DNA of 64,000 nt from RBG-13-68-16 sp050018455 (GTDB taxonomy: Bacteria > Acidobacteriota > Thermoanaerobaculia > Thermoanaerobaculales > Thermoanaerobaculaceae): the NCBI GenBank assembly GCA_050018455.1, contig JBEKAA010000005.1, positions 62,001 to 126,000 on the forward strand, in the 5' to 3' direction. Both the position numbers and the translations under genes were made by a program. Shown here one piece after another: positions 25,782-34,679 of the stretch. Every line of letters begins with the position of its first letter. Position 1 is the stretch's first letter. Below the pieces are notes generated by a model. It saw only the letters and a program-made list of their open reading frames with translations. It was not told the DNA's origin and did no database searches.

Positions 25782-26993
25782 ATGCCTGAGGTGAGGGTGG
25801 ACGTGGCGGTGGTGGGTGGGGGGATCGTCGGGGTCGCGACGGCAATGGCGGTGACGACCCACTGTCGTGTCTCTCTGGCGGTCGTCGAGAAAGAGCCGCA
25901 CCTCGCGGCCCATCAGACCGGCAACAACAGCGGGGTGATCCACTCCGGCCTCTACTACAAACCGGGCTCGCTCAAGGCGCACAACTGCACGGCCGGGCGC
26001 GAGGCGTTGCTCCGGTTCTGCGAGGAGCACGGGATTGCGGCCGAACGGTGCGGCAAGGTCGTCGTGGCGACCCGGGAAGACCAGCTGCCGGGGCTTGAGG
26101 AGCTGCAGCGGCGCGGAGAGGCGAACGGCCTGACCGGCATTCGGCGGCTCGGTCCAGAGGAGATCCGCGAGATCGAGCCCTACGCAGCGGGGATCGCAGG
26201 CCTCTTCGTGCCCCAGACGGGGATCGTGGACTACGTACGGGTCACCGAGGCGTACGCCGACGAGGTCCGGCGCGCAGGCGGTCAAGTGATGCTCTCTGCA
26301 CCGGTTCGTCGGATCGCCCGCGACGGGAACGGAATGGTGCTCGAGACGGCGAAAGGCTCGGTCCGGTGCCGCTTCCTGATCAACTGCGCGGGACTTCACA
26401 GTGATCGGGTGGCGCGCCTCGCGGGCGTCGAGCCGGGCGTCCGCATCATCCCGTTCCGCGGTGAATACTACGAGCTGATGCCGGAGCGGCACCACCTGGT
26501 GAGAAACCTGATCTACCCGGTCCCGGACCCGGAGTTCCCTTTCCTTGGCGTGCACTTCACACGAATGATCGGGGGTGGTGTGGAGGCTGGCCCCAACGCG
26601 GTGTTGGCGCTCAAGCGGGAGGGCTACACGAGGTGGAGCTTCTCCGCTCGCGATGCTCTCACCACGGTCGCCTTCGGAGGCTTCTGGCACATGGCCGCGA
26701 GCTACTGGCGGATGGGGCTGGGGGAGTACTGGCGCTCGTTCAACAAGCGGGCGTTCGTGAAGGCGCTGCAGAGGCTGATGCCCGAGATCTCCTCCGCCGA
26801 CCTCAAGCCCGGCGGGGCCGGGGTTCGGGCCCAGGCCCTCGACCCGGGGGGCAAGCTGCTCGACGACTTCAGGATTGTCGAAACGGAGCACCAGGTCCAC
26901 GTTCTCAATGCCCCGTCGCCCGCTGCGACCGCGTCGATCAGTATCGGTAAGACCATTGCCGATCTAGCGCGCAAGAGCTTCGGCATCAATTAG
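25782..26993 (+). CDS. lhgO: L-2-hydroxyglutarate oxidase/dehydrogenase
   Basis: 403 residues, standard for LhgO. An FAD-binding VVGGGIVGVATA at the start is followed by HQTGNNSGVIHSGLYY, a family hallmark, then CGKVVVAT, PFRGEYYEL and the C-terminal GPNAVLALKREGY. It oxidises L-2-hydroxyglutarate to 2-oxoglutarate, passing electrons to the membrane quinone pool in E. coli. The ATG has AGAGGTG upstream. Stands alone. Confidence 0.9.
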   Translation: MPEVRVDVAVVGGGIVGVATAMAVTTHCRVSLAVVEKEPHLAAHQTGNNSGVIHSGLYYKPGSLKAHNCTAGREALLRFCEEHGIAAERCGKVVVATREDQLPGLEELQRRGEANGLTGIRRLGPEEIREIEPYAAGIAGLFVPQTGIVDYVRVTEAYADEVRRAGGQVMLSAPVRRIARDGNGMVLETAKGSVRCRFLINCAGLHSDRVARLAGVEPGVRIIPFRGEYYELMPERHHLVRNLIYPVPDPEFPFLGVHFTRMIGGGVEAGPNAVLALKREGYTRWSFSARDALTTVAFGGFWHMAASYWRMGLGEYWRSFNKRAFVKALQRLMPEISSADLKPGGAGVRAQALDPGGKLLDDFRIVETEHQVHVLNAPSPAATASISIGKTIADLARKSFGIN

Positions 26994-27031
26994 CCTGGCA
27001 CGAGACTGCGACGGCTTCTCTGCCGTGGAGC

Positions 27032-27059
27032 TTGCGGCCGTCTGCAGGGGGCATATACT
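27032..27059 (+). promoter_or_regulatory. Candidate promoter giving a leaderless transcript
   Basis: TTGCGG (27032-27037), 16-bp spacer, TATACT (27054-27059). ATG at 27069 is 10 nt after the -10 box and no ribosome site precedes it. Confidence 0.45.
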
Positions 27060-27068
27060 CACGGATCA

Positions 27069-29414
27069 ATGGCCGCGCTGGACACCCAGGGCGAGGGTCC
27101 CAACCCAAAGAAGACGGTCGGCAAGGGCAGAGGAAGTGCTGCCGTCGTTGCGGTTTTCGCGGCGGTCATCCTGATGCTCCTGCTGGCGCAACTCCGGGTC
27201 GGACTGGAGAGTTCCGCTCGGCGCGTTGGGATGAATGTCGTCCAAACCGTCGGGGGCTTGGAGGTCAGGAACGTCGCGCCCGGTTTGCCGGCAGACCGCG
27301 CGGGACTTTGCGTAGGGGACGTCCTTGTCCAGGTGAGCGGCGGCCCGGTCGCGAATACGAGCGACTACAACCGGGTCGCGAACGGCTTCCGCCGCTCCAC
27401 ACCGGTCGACTATCTCGTCCGCGGGAAAGGCGGGATCCGGCGGGTGACGGTCACGCCGGGGGTGCCATTCGGGTGGGGAGATTACCTCCTCTCGGCTTTG
27501 ACGACGCTGGCTTTCCTGGGAATCGGGCTGCTTGCGTTCAGGCGGCGTTCGACCGACCTCCGCGCCCGTCTCCTGTTCTTCTTCTCTACGGCTGTGGCGC
27601 TCGAGCTCGCCATGCCGGTCCGTCCCATAGGGTTCGCGGTGCTCGAACAGCTGCGTACGGTTGCGTTCTATCTGCTCACCGGGTTCCAGATCGGGGTCGA
27701 GCTGCACCTCGCGTCGCTGATCCCGACGAGACAGCGGTGGATCGAGCGCCATCGCTGGGTGGTCCCCGCGTACTACGCGGCCGGAGCGTCGGTCGCCATG
27801 ATCGCGGTCGCCGCTCGCCTGACGGAAGGAATCGCGGGGACGCGGATGTTGCCGTGGAGCCTGCAGCAGGCGGACACCCTCGTCAACAACATCGTCGTCC
27901 CCGTGTGGGCCTGCGCGATCGTCGTCTTGCTCGCCTTGCCCGCGTTCAGGTTCCCTCTGCCGGAAGGCCGCCAGCAAGCGGGACTGGTGCTTCTGGGTGC
28001 GCTTCCGTGGGCGGGCATCGCGATCTGGACCTCCGTGTCGAGCCTGCTGGGCGGCGGGCCTCCGGACTGGGTGGACTCGCTCTGGTCGCCCCTGCTCCTC
28101 TGCTTCCCGGTGGCCGTCTTCATCGCGATCTACCGGTACAACCTGTTCGACCTCGAATTCGTGGTCCGCAGGAGCCTGATCTACGCGGTGCTCACCGGTT
28201 CGCTGGTGCTCCTCTTCTACGCCGTCCTGGGTGCCGGGAGCGTTGTCCTGTCCGAAGCGGTCGGCGGAAGCAGAGCCTCGGTGGGCCTGGTCGCCGCCGC
28301 CACGCTCCTCCTCGGCCTTCTCTTCGCACCGCTGCGGAGCGGTGTGCAGCGCCTGATCGACCGCACGTTCTTCCCGGAGCGGCAAAGCCGGCACGAGCGG
28401 CTGACGGCACTCGCGAGGGAGCTGGCCGCCAAGGGCAAGCTCCCGGCGATGGGAATGCACCTTGTCGCCCAGCTGCAGGAGATCTTCGGCATGTGCGCGG
28501 CCACCCTTCTGCTGGCCGACCCGAAGAGCGGCTTGCTCCTGACGCTGGCGTCCAGCCCGGCCGCTCCCGAACGCGATCTCGACACGTCGTTCCTGCTTTC
28601 CCCGGAGGACCCCGGCGTCGTCATGCTGCAGCGCGCAAAGCGCCCACTGCCCGTGGGCCAGCTGCAGTCCAGGAGCGCGTCGTTCGGCCAGCGCCTCCAC
28701 CACTTCAGGGCGGCGGTCGTCGTCCCGTTGCTGACCCACGACAGGCTGGTAGGGCTGCTCCTGGCGGGGGAGAGGGCGGGGGGTGGGCGGTTCTCGGCCG
28801 AGGAGCTCGAGCTGCTCAACCTTTTCTCCCACAACGTCGCAGCGGTCCTCGAGAACGCCCGCCTTTTCGAATCGGCGACGTACGAGAACCTCACGGGCCT
28901 CCTGCGTCGCGAGGCGATACTCGAAGAGCTCGAAAAGGAGCTGGAGCGCGCCCGTCGGTACGGCCGGCCGCTCACGGTCGGGATGGCGGATCTGGACCAG
29001 TTCAAGGCCATCAACGACGGGCACGGACACCTCGTCGGCGACAGCCTGTTGGCGTGTGTCGCGCAGGCGATGGTCTCGGCCCTGCGGACCAGCGACGCCG
29101 TCGGCCGCTACGGCGGCGACGAGTTCCTCCTCGTGCTGCCCGAAACGGCTCTGGACGGCGCGGCGGTGGTTGCGGACAAGGTCCGCGACCTGGTCGGGAA
29201 GGCTCGTGTGCTGACGGACGATGGACGCACGGTCACGACATCGGTGTCGATCGGACTCGCGTCGCTCGCTGAGCTGGACGACCCGCGCCGGCCGTCGGCG
29301 GAGGCTTTGATCGCGAGCGCCGACCGCCGTCTCTTCCGCGCCAAGCAGCGGGGGCGCAACCGCGTCGAGCCGCAGGTCGCGCCCGTTGGCGAGCTGACGG
29401 CGCCTACCCGCTGA
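27069..29414 (+). CDS. Membrane diguanylate cyclase: PDZ - multi-TM - GAF - GGDEF
   Basis: 781 residues. Order of parts: membrane anchor ~17-37, PDZ domain ~50-135 (EVRNVAPGLPADRAGLCVGD), about seven to eight hydrophobic segments ~140-420, a GAF-like domain ~440-600, and GGDEF ~610-760. The GGDEF active site is intact (GRYGGDEFLLVLP), and an RTSD inhibitory I-site lies five residues before it, so it should make c-di-GMP from GTP with product inhibition. The PDZ domain would be extracytoplasmic and could sense protein tails or peptides. This combination is uncommon. Confidence 0.85.
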   Translation: MAALDTQGEGPNPKKTVGKGRGSAAVVAVFAAVILMLLLAQLRVGLESSARRVGMNVVQTVGGLEVRNVAPGLPADRAGLCVGDVLVQVSGGPVANTSDYNRVANGFRRSTPVDYLVRGKGGIRRVTVTPGVPFGWGDYLLSALTTLAFLGIGLLAFRRRSTDLRARLLFFFSTAVALELAMPVRPIGFAVLEQLRTVAFYLLTGFQIGVELHLASLIPTRQRWIERHRWVVPAYYAAGASVAMIAVAARLTEGIAGTRMLPWSLQQADTLVNNIVVPVWACAIVVLLALPAFRFPLPEGRQQAGLVLLGALPWAGIAIWTSVSSLLGGGPPDWVDSLWSPLLLCFPVAVFIAIYRYNLFDLEFVVRRSLIYAVLTGSLVLLFYAVLGAGSVVLSEAVGGSRASVGLVAAATLLLGLLFAPLRSGVQRLIDRTFFPERQSRHERLTALARELAAKGKLPAMGMHLVAQLQEIFGMCAATLLLADPKSGLLLTLASSPAAPERDLDTSFLLSPEDPGVVMLQRAKRPLPVGQLQSRSASFGQRLHHFRAAVVVPLLTHDRLVGLLLAGERAGGGRFSAEELELLNLFSHNVAAVLENARLFESATYENLTGLLRREAILEELEKELERARRYGRPLTVGMADLDQFKAINDGHGHLVGDSLLACVAQAMVSALRTSDAVGRYGGDEFLLVLPETALDGAAVVADKVRDLVGKARVLTDDGRTVTTSVSIGLASLAELDDPRRPSAEALIASADRRLFRAKQRGRNRVEPQVAPVGELTAPTR

Positions 29415-29497
29415 CGCTGCCGGAGGCCCCCTGGGAGTTCGCAGCTGCTGGCCGAGAGGGAATCCCTGTCCTCCGACTGTTGTTGGAGGTTCCAGGG

Positions 29498-30121
29498 GTG
29501 AGACTGTTGGTGAGGGCGAGGAAGTCGGCGAGGACGAGCTCAGGGCCGGTGTTTCACCGGCAGTGGATCGGCCGTCGAGTCGTCCGGGTGGCCTTTGGCT
29601 CTGCCAACCTTGTCCTCGCTGCTCTGTTGGCGGTTGCGGCGCCGGCGGTTGAGACGACCGGCGGTGGGAGGAGCTCGGAAGCCGGCACGGCGTCCGCCGC
29701 CGTATTGCCGGCCACGGCTTCGGGGGTGTTGCACGAGGTCGAAGGCGCCCGGGGCTCGGTCGTCCTCGTCAACGTCTGGGCGACCTGGTGCATCCCATGC
29801 CGTGAAGAGTTTCCCGATCTTCTCCGGCTTCAAAGGGACTTGGCCGGCAAGGGGCTGCGGCTCATACTTGTGTCGGCGGACTTCGCGAGTCAACGTCCCG
29901 AGGTCGAGGCTTTCCTTGGGCGTCAGGGGGTGGGATTCCCGTCATTCGTGAAGGCTCAAGGGGACCAGGAGTTCATCGAGGGGCTGGAAGAGCGCTGGTC
30001 CGGGGCGTTGCCCGCCAGCCTTCTGTTCGACCGACACGGGAAAAGGGTCGCGTTTTGGGAAGGGGCCTCGACGTATGCCGAGCTTCTCGCGAAAGTCAGG
30101 CCCCTCCTGGAGGGGAAGTGA
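29498..30121 (+). CDS. TlpA-like thiol-disulfide oxidoreductase, membrane anchored
   Basis: 207 residues. One N-terminal hydrophobic segment (ANLVLAALLAVAAPA) exports and probably anchors it. The thioredoxin fold carries WATWCIPCREEFP (redox Cys-x-x-Cys) and a cis-Pro region ALPASLLFD. It reduces disulfides in the periplasm, for example for cytochrome c maturation. GTG at 29498 is selected by GGAGG 7 bases upstream. It overlaps a possible GTG for the next redoxin and is likely co-transcribed with it. Confidence 0.8.
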   Translation: MRLLVRARKSARTSSGPVFHRQWIGRRVVRVAFGSANLVLAALLAVAAPAVETTGGGRSSEAGTASAAVLPATASGVLHEVEGARGSVVLVNVWATWCIPCREEFPDLLRLQRDLAGKGLRLILVSADFASQRPEVEAFLGRQGVGFPSFVKAQGDQEFIEGLEERWSGALPASLLFDRHGKRVAFWEGASTYAELLAKVRPLLEGK

Positions 30122-30138
30122 ACAAGAAAGGAGCCGTC

Positions 30139-30744
30139 ATGAAGCGCATCGGTTCTGTGGTAGCGGCTGTGGTAATGATCGGCGCTGGCGTGGGGACGGG
30201 CTTCGCGCTTCAGATTGGCGATCCGATACCGGCGGGCGAGCTGAAGATGCAGAACGTCGACGGGCGCGAACTCGCCATCAGAGACGTGGCGGGGCCCAAG
30301 GGGACTCTGGTGATCTTCTCGTGCAACCACTGCCCGTACGTCAAGGCGTGGGAGGATCGGCTGGTCTCCCTAGGCAACGACGCGGTCAAGCTCGGCGTCG
30401 GGGTGATCGCGATCAACCCGAACGACCCCGCGGCCATCCCGGCGGATGGTTTCGAGCAGATGAAGGAGCGCGCACGGGCTCGCGGCTATGCCTTCCCCTA
30501 CGTCGTCGACGCCGGTCCATCGCAACTGGCCCGGGCGTTCGGCGCCACTCACACCCCTGAGGCTTTCCTGTTCGATTCCAAGGGTGCACTGGTGTACCAC
30601 GGCGCCATCGACGACAACGCAGAGGACGCAGGCAAGGTGACCCGGCGCTACCTTCGCGACGCGATCGATGCGGTGGTCTCGGGCTCGCGGCCGGCGGTGG
30701 CGGAAAGCAAAGCGATCGGCTGCTCACTCAAGCTGAAGAGCTGA
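30139..30744 (+). CDS. Exported AhpC/TSA-type redoxin
   Basis: 201 residues with a signal peptide (VVAAVVMIGAGVGTGFA). The active-site motif FSCNHCPYVKAWEDR has Cys-x-x-Cys and is characteristic of a thioredoxin-like subfamily related to peroxiredoxins, with HTPEAFLFD as the cis-Pro strand. Likely a periplasmic thiol reductase or peroxidase. ATG at 30139 follows AAAGGAG. The gene starts 17 bp after the TlpA-like gene, forming a two-gene redox unit. Confidence 0.8.
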   Translation: MKRIGSVVAAVVMIGAGVGTGFALQIGDPIPAGELKMQNVDGRELAIRDVAGPKGTLVIFSCNHCPYVKAWEDRLVSLGNDAVKLGVGVIAINPNDPAAIPADGFEQMKERARARGYAFPYVVDAGPSQLARAFGATHTPEAFLFDSKGALVYHGAIDDNAEDAGKVTRRYLRDAIDAVVSGSRPAVAESKAIGCSLKLKS

Positions 30745-30747
30745 TGA

Positions 30748-30880
30748 GACCCGGGTCAGGTCGCAGGGGTCAGGGGTCAGAGGGTTGTCGACAGGAGTGG
30801 GGGTGCGCCGCGGTGCCGCCCTGAATCGATTTTTCGTTGTTTGTCTTGTTCTAGCAAACCCCGGACCCCGGAGCTCCGCT
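30748..30880. repeat. Intergenic hairpin-prone region with GGGGTCAGG / CCCCGGACCCCGG words
   Basis: GGGTCAGGTCGCAGGGGTCA near 30754 faces ACCCCGGACCCCGG near 30860, between convergent genes. It may act as a bidirectional terminator; the middle contains a T-rich stretch (TCGATTTTTCGTTG). Confidence 0.45.
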
Positions 30881-31776
30881 TACTCCGGCACGAGCTTGGT
30901 GGACAGGTACCGCTCCCCGCGGTCGCACGCGACCGCAACGACGGTGTGACCCTCGCCGAGCTCGCGAGCCTTGTCGAGCGCGACCGACAGGATCGCTCCC
31001 GTTGACGGGCCGCAGAACATCCCTTCCTCGCGCGCCAGCCTGCGCGCAGCCTCGAACGCGACCTCGTCCGTGACACGGATCTGCTCCGAGATCGACGAGC
31101 GCTCCCAGATCGGTGGAACGAAGCTGCCATCGAAGTGCAGCAACCCTTCGATCTTCGAATGCGAGTCGTCGGGCTCGATGGCCACGATCCTCGCAGGGCA
31201 GCCCTTGTCGCTCAGGTAGCGCGCCACCCCCATCAACGTGCCCCCGGTCCCGACCCCGGCTACGAAGCAGTCGACCCGCCCCCGAGTCTGGGTGTAGATC
31301 TCGGCGCCGGTGCCGTGGTAGTGCGCGAGGACATTGCCGGGGTTACCGTTCTGGTTGAGGTAGAAGAAGGTCTCGGTGTCCTTTGCGGCTTCCTGGACCG
31401 CCCAGATGTGGGAGTTCTGGTCGGCGCCCGACGTGAGCACCAGTTCGGTGCCCCAGGTGCGCATGATCTTCCGCCGCTCGACGGACTTTGTCTCCGGCAT
31501 GTAGATTCGGGAGCGGTAGCCCTTGAGGGTGGCGACCATCGCGATCGCGATCCCGGTGTTGCCGGACGAGGCGTCGATGATGATGTGGTGCGCCTTGAGG
31601 CTCCCCGATCTCTCGGCCTCCTCGATGATGTACTTGACGATTCGGTCCTTGAGGGAGCCGGAAGGATTCCAGGCTTCCATCTTCATGAGGACCGTCGCCA
31701 TCCCGGGTTCCGTCACGCGACGGAGCGGGATGAGTGGCGTGTTGCCGATCGTGTCGAGGACGCTGCTCGTGCTCAC
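30880..31776 (-). CDS. cysM: Cysteine synthase (O-acetylserine sulfhydrylase, CysM/CysK family)
   Basis: 298 residues. PLP enzyme of fold type II: IGNTPLIPL, the PLP lysine in NPSGSLKDRI, the phosphate loop SSGNTGIAIA, and GVGTGGTLMGVARYL. It makes cysteine from O-acetylserine (or O-phosphoserine) and a sulfur donor. GTG at 31776 gives the family N-terminus (STSSVLDTIGNTP). It diverges from the CDF gene with only 90 bp between, so the two promoters share this gap. Confidence 0.88.
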   Translation of the reverse strand: MSTSSVLDTIGNTPLIPLRRVTEPGMATVLMKMEAWNPSGSLKDRIVKYIIEEAERSGSLKAHHIIIDASSGNTGIAIAMVATLKGYRSRIYMPETKSVERRKIMRTWGTELVLTSGADQNSHIWAVQEAAKDTETFFYLNQNGNPGNVLAHYHGTGAEIYTQTRGRVDCFVAGVGTGGTLMGVARYLSDKGCPARIVAIEPDDSHSKIEGLLHFDGSFVPPIWERSSISEQIRVTDEVAFEAARRLAREEGMFCGPSTGAILSVALDKARELGEGHTVVAVACDRGERYLSTKLVPE

Positions 31777-31866
31777 ATGGGCTCCAGGACCGCCCGGCGC
31801 GGGCGGCCCGCGCCAGGACCGCGAAAGGATACACCACTCGGCCGGTTCTCGTGCTAGCCTCGACAC

Positions 31867-33030
31867 ATGATCGACCGTTGGCTTGTGAGATGGTTCGTCT
31901 CAAGTCCGGAGCAGGTCGGCGAGGCCCGTACCCGGGAGGCGTACGGCGTGCTCGAAGGGTGGGTGAGCATCGTCGTCAACGTCTTCATCTTCGCAGTGAA
32001 GCTGGTCCCGGGCATCCTGATTGGCAGTATCTCCCTCGTTGCGGATGCCTTCCACTCGCTCGGAGACGTGCTCTCGTCTATCGTCGTGATCTGGGGGTTC
32101 AAAGTTGCCGCCCGGCCTGCGGATCGCGAGCACCCTTTCGGGCACGGCCGAGTCGAGAGCGTCGCGACCCTCGTGATTGGCATCCTGCTCTTCGTAGCTG
32201 CCTGGGAGTTCGGCCAGAACTCGGTGATCCGACTGATGAACCCCAGGCCGGTTGCGGCGTCGAACGGTCTGCTCGCGCTGCTCGCCGTGACGCTGGTGCT
32301 CAAGGAGTGGCTCTCGCGATTCGCCCGTGACCTAGGAAGGACGATCGACTCCAGCGTGCTCAGGGGTGATTTCTGGCACCACCGGAGCGACGTGTTCGCG
32401 ACGGCCGTGGTGATCGCGGCGCTGTTCGCGGCCCGGTTCGGCTGGGATTGGGTGGACGGGGTCGCCGGACTGGTGATTGCGGGTTTCATCGCGTACGCCG
32501 CCTACGAGTTGACGAGGGCAGCGATCAACCCTCTGATCGGCGAGGCGCCCTCGCCGCAGTTGCTGGCGGAGATCAGGGGAATCGCGCTGGCCGTGCCCGA
32601 GGTGGACCAGGTGCACGATGTGGTCGTGCATTTCTACGGCGGTGTGATGGTCACGTCGCTCCACATCGAGATTGCGGACTCGCTCGACATCACGAGGGCC
32701 CATGACCTGGCCGAAGCGGTGGAGGGCGCCATCAACGAACGGTTCCACGGTTGGGCCGTGGTTCACGTGGACCCGATCAATCGGAGACACCCGCTCTTCG
32801 CCGAGGTGCAAGCGTTTTTGGAGGAGTCCTTGCCGGCCATTCCGTTTGCCGAGGGGTTCCACGATCTGCGCATCGTCGGCAGCGCCGGTCCGTCCTACGT
32901 GATCTTCGATCTCAAGGCGGACAGCCACCACGCTCCGGTCATCGCCGACCGGCTCCGTGAGGCGGTCGCGCGCCGGTTTCCGGATGTTGCCAAGGTCGTG
33001 GTCAACGTCGAGCCTCGATACGTCTACTAG
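31867..33030 (+). CDS. Cation diffusion facilitator (CDF) family metal exporter
   Basis: 387 residues. About six membrane segments with metal-site motifs DAFHSLGD (helix II), HPFGHGR and HHRSDVFAT (helix V), then a ferredoxin-like cytoplasmic domain (VPEVDQVHDVVVHFYGG). The protein exports divalent metals such as Zn, Fe, Mn or Co by proton antiport. The C-terminal part is longer than usual and seems to contain a second copy of the cytoplasmic fold. ATG lies 8 nt after a TAGCCT box with no ribosome site, so it may be leaderless. Confidence 0.88.
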   Translation: MIDRWLVRWFVSSPEQVGEARTREAYGVLEGWVSIVVNVFIFAVKLVPGILIGSISLVADAFHSLGDVLSSIVVIWGFKVAARPADREHPFGHGRVESVATLVIGILLFVAAWEFGQNSVIRLMNPRPVAASNGLLALLAVTLVLKEWLSRFARDLGRTIDSSVLRGDFWHHRSDVFATAVVIAALFAARFGWDWVDGVAGLVIAGFIAYAAYELTRAAINPLIGEAPSPQLLAEIRGIALAVPEVDQVHDVVVHFYGGVMVTSLHIEIADSLDITRAHDLAEAVEGAINERFHGWAVVHVDPINRRHPLFAEVQAFLEESLPAIPFAEGFHDLRIVGSAGPSYVIFDLKADSHHAPVIADRLREAVARRFPDVAKVVVNVEPRYVY

Positions 33031-33113
33031 CATGAACGGGCGTTCGTAACGGACCCTGCAGTTGACGGGCGGGGTTTCAGTGTGCCACCTTGCGGATCAG
33101 CGAGGAGGTCCCG

Positions 33114-34304
33114 ATGCCCGACATCGCACGCATTCAGAAAGAGCTCGAAACAACCGGGGTCGACGGCTGGCTCCTGTACGACTTCCGGAATCGCGACCCG
33201 ATCGCCTACGGAATTCTCGGCATGGACTTCGGCAAGTTCACCACGCGCCGGTGGTTCTACTGGATCCCGGTTCGCGGGACTCCGGTTCGCCTGGTTTCTG
33301 CCGTGGAGGCCGGCAAGCTCGATTCCCTGCCGGGAGAGAAGAAGGTCTACCTGTCGTGGCGGGAGCTGCACGCAAGCCTGAAGTCGGTGCTCGGGTCCGC
33401 GAAGAAGGTGGCGATGCAGTATTCGCCGGAAGCAAACGTCCCGTACGTCTCTATCGTTGACGCAGGCACGATCGAGCTCATCCGCTCCTTCGGCTACGAG
33501 ATCGTCACGTCGGCCGGGCTCGTCCAGACGTTCCAGGCCCTGCTGGACGAGGAGGCCTACCGCACCCATCTGGACGCGGCGGAGCGGGTGCAGCGGATCA
33601 AGGACGAGGCTTTTGCCCATGTCGGGAGCGAGCTGCGCGCCGGGCGTACTTTGACGCAGTACGATGTCCAGCAGTTCATCGTGAAGAGGTTCGGCGAAGA
33701 GGGGCTCAACTGCATGAACGAGTTCCCCATCGTCGGCACGAACGAGCAGCCGGCCGACCCGCACTTCGAGCCAACTCCCGGAAACGCCCGGCCGATCCGA
33801 AAGGGCGACACCCTGCTTATCGACCTGTGGGCGAAGCTCGAAAAGCCCGGGGCCGTGTTCTACGACATCACCTGGTGCGGTTTCGTCGGCAAGAACCCAC
33901 CGGCGAAGTACGTCGAGATCTTCAACGTCGTCCGCGACGCCCGCAACGCCGCGCTGGAGTTCATTCAGGCCCGGTATGCGGCCGCCGAGCCCGTCTACGG
34001 GTGGGAAGTGGACGACGCCTGCCGGGCGGTCGTGGAGAAGGCGGGGTACGGACGCTGCTTCGTCCACCGAACCGGGCACTCTATCGGCGAAGACGTGCAC
34101 TGGAGCGGTGTCAACATCGACAACCTGGAGACCCGCGACGACCGGCAGCTGGTTCCCGGCGTGTGTTTCTCCATCGAACCGGGCATCTACCTAGCCGGGG
34201 AGATGGCGGCACGCTCCGAGATCAACGTGTTCATCACGCCCGACGGGAAAGTGGACGTGGCGGGAGAGATGCAGAAGCACCTGATCCTGATCGACGTGGC
34301 GTGA
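33114..34304 (+). CDS. M24-family peptidase (Xaa-Pro aminopeptidase-like)
   Basis: 396 residues. N-terminal creatinase-like domain, then the pita-bread domain with all five metal ligands in order: LLIDLW (Asp), FYDITW (Asp), TGHSIGEDVH (His), SIEPGIY (Glu) and ARSEINVF (Glu). It probably cleaves N-terminal residues or Xaa-Pro bonds in small peptides in the cytoplasm. ATG at 33114 is chosen because CGAGGAGG lies just upstream. The DUF2007 gene follows after 6 bp. Confidence 0.88.
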   Translation: MPDIARIQKELETTGVDGWLLYDFRNRDPIAYGILGMDFGKFTTRRWFYWIPVRGTPVRLVSAVEAGKLDSLPGEKKVYLSWRELHASLKSVLGSAKKVAMQYSPEANVPYVSIVDAGTIELIRSFGYEIVTSAGLVQTFQALLDEEAYRTHLDAAERVQRIKDEAFAHVGSELRAGRTLTQYDVQQFIVKRFGEEGLNCMNEFPIVGTNEQPADPHFEPTPGNARPIRKGDTLLIDLWAKLEKPGAVFYDITWCGFVGKNPPAKYVEIFNVVRDARNAALEFIQARYAAAEPVYGWEVDDACRAVVEKAGYGRCFVHRTGHSIGEDVHWSGVNIDNLETRDDRQLVPGVCFSIEPGIYLAGEMAARSEINVFITPDGKVDVAGEMQKHLILIDVA

Positions 34305-34310
34305 AGCGTC

Positions 34311-34577
34311 ATGAGCAACGTTGACGCCGAGGTCGAGGTGCTGCGCGTCCAGGGCTCGATCAACGCCGAACCGATCCTGGCCGCTCTGCGGGCGAACGGG
34401 ATCCCCGCGCGCAGCCGGCGGGAAGCTCTGGGCTCGGTCTACGGTCTGACGCTGGACGGTCTCGGGGAGGTCGCGATCCTGGTTTCGGCAGAGCACGAGG
34501 TCTCGGCGCGGGAATTGCTCGCCGCCGGCGAATTGCACCAACTGGAGATCTCTGAAGAGGAGAAGCCGGAGGGGTAG
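34311..34577 (+). CDS. DUF2007-like small protein
   Basis: 88 residues. The N-terminal EVEVLRVQGSINAEPILAAL and ILVSAEHEVSARELLAAG match the DUF2007 (putative signal-transducing) fold: a beta-alpha-beta unit of ferredoxin type. Role unknown. It lies 6 bp after the M24 peptidase and is likely translated from the same message. Confidence 0.7.
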   Translation: MSNVDAEVEVLRVQGSINAEPILAALRANGIPARSRREALGSVYGLTLDGLGEVAILVSAEHEVSARELLAAGELHQLEISEEEKPEG

Positions 34578-34631
34578 GGCGCGGGGACTGGTCCCGCCGA
34601 CGCCGCGGAACTTGGGAAGGGGCGGGGGAGC

Positions 34632-34663
34632 GGACCCCGGTCCCCGGACCCCTGACCCCGGGT
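34632..34663. repeat. Palindromic GGACCCCGGTCCCCGG cluster
   Basis: Words GGACCCC, GGTCCCC, GGACCCC and GACCCC form a small hairpin-prone cluster in the gap before the symporter gene. Confidence 0.5.
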
Positions 34664-34679
34664 AGGGGACGGAGGCGAG

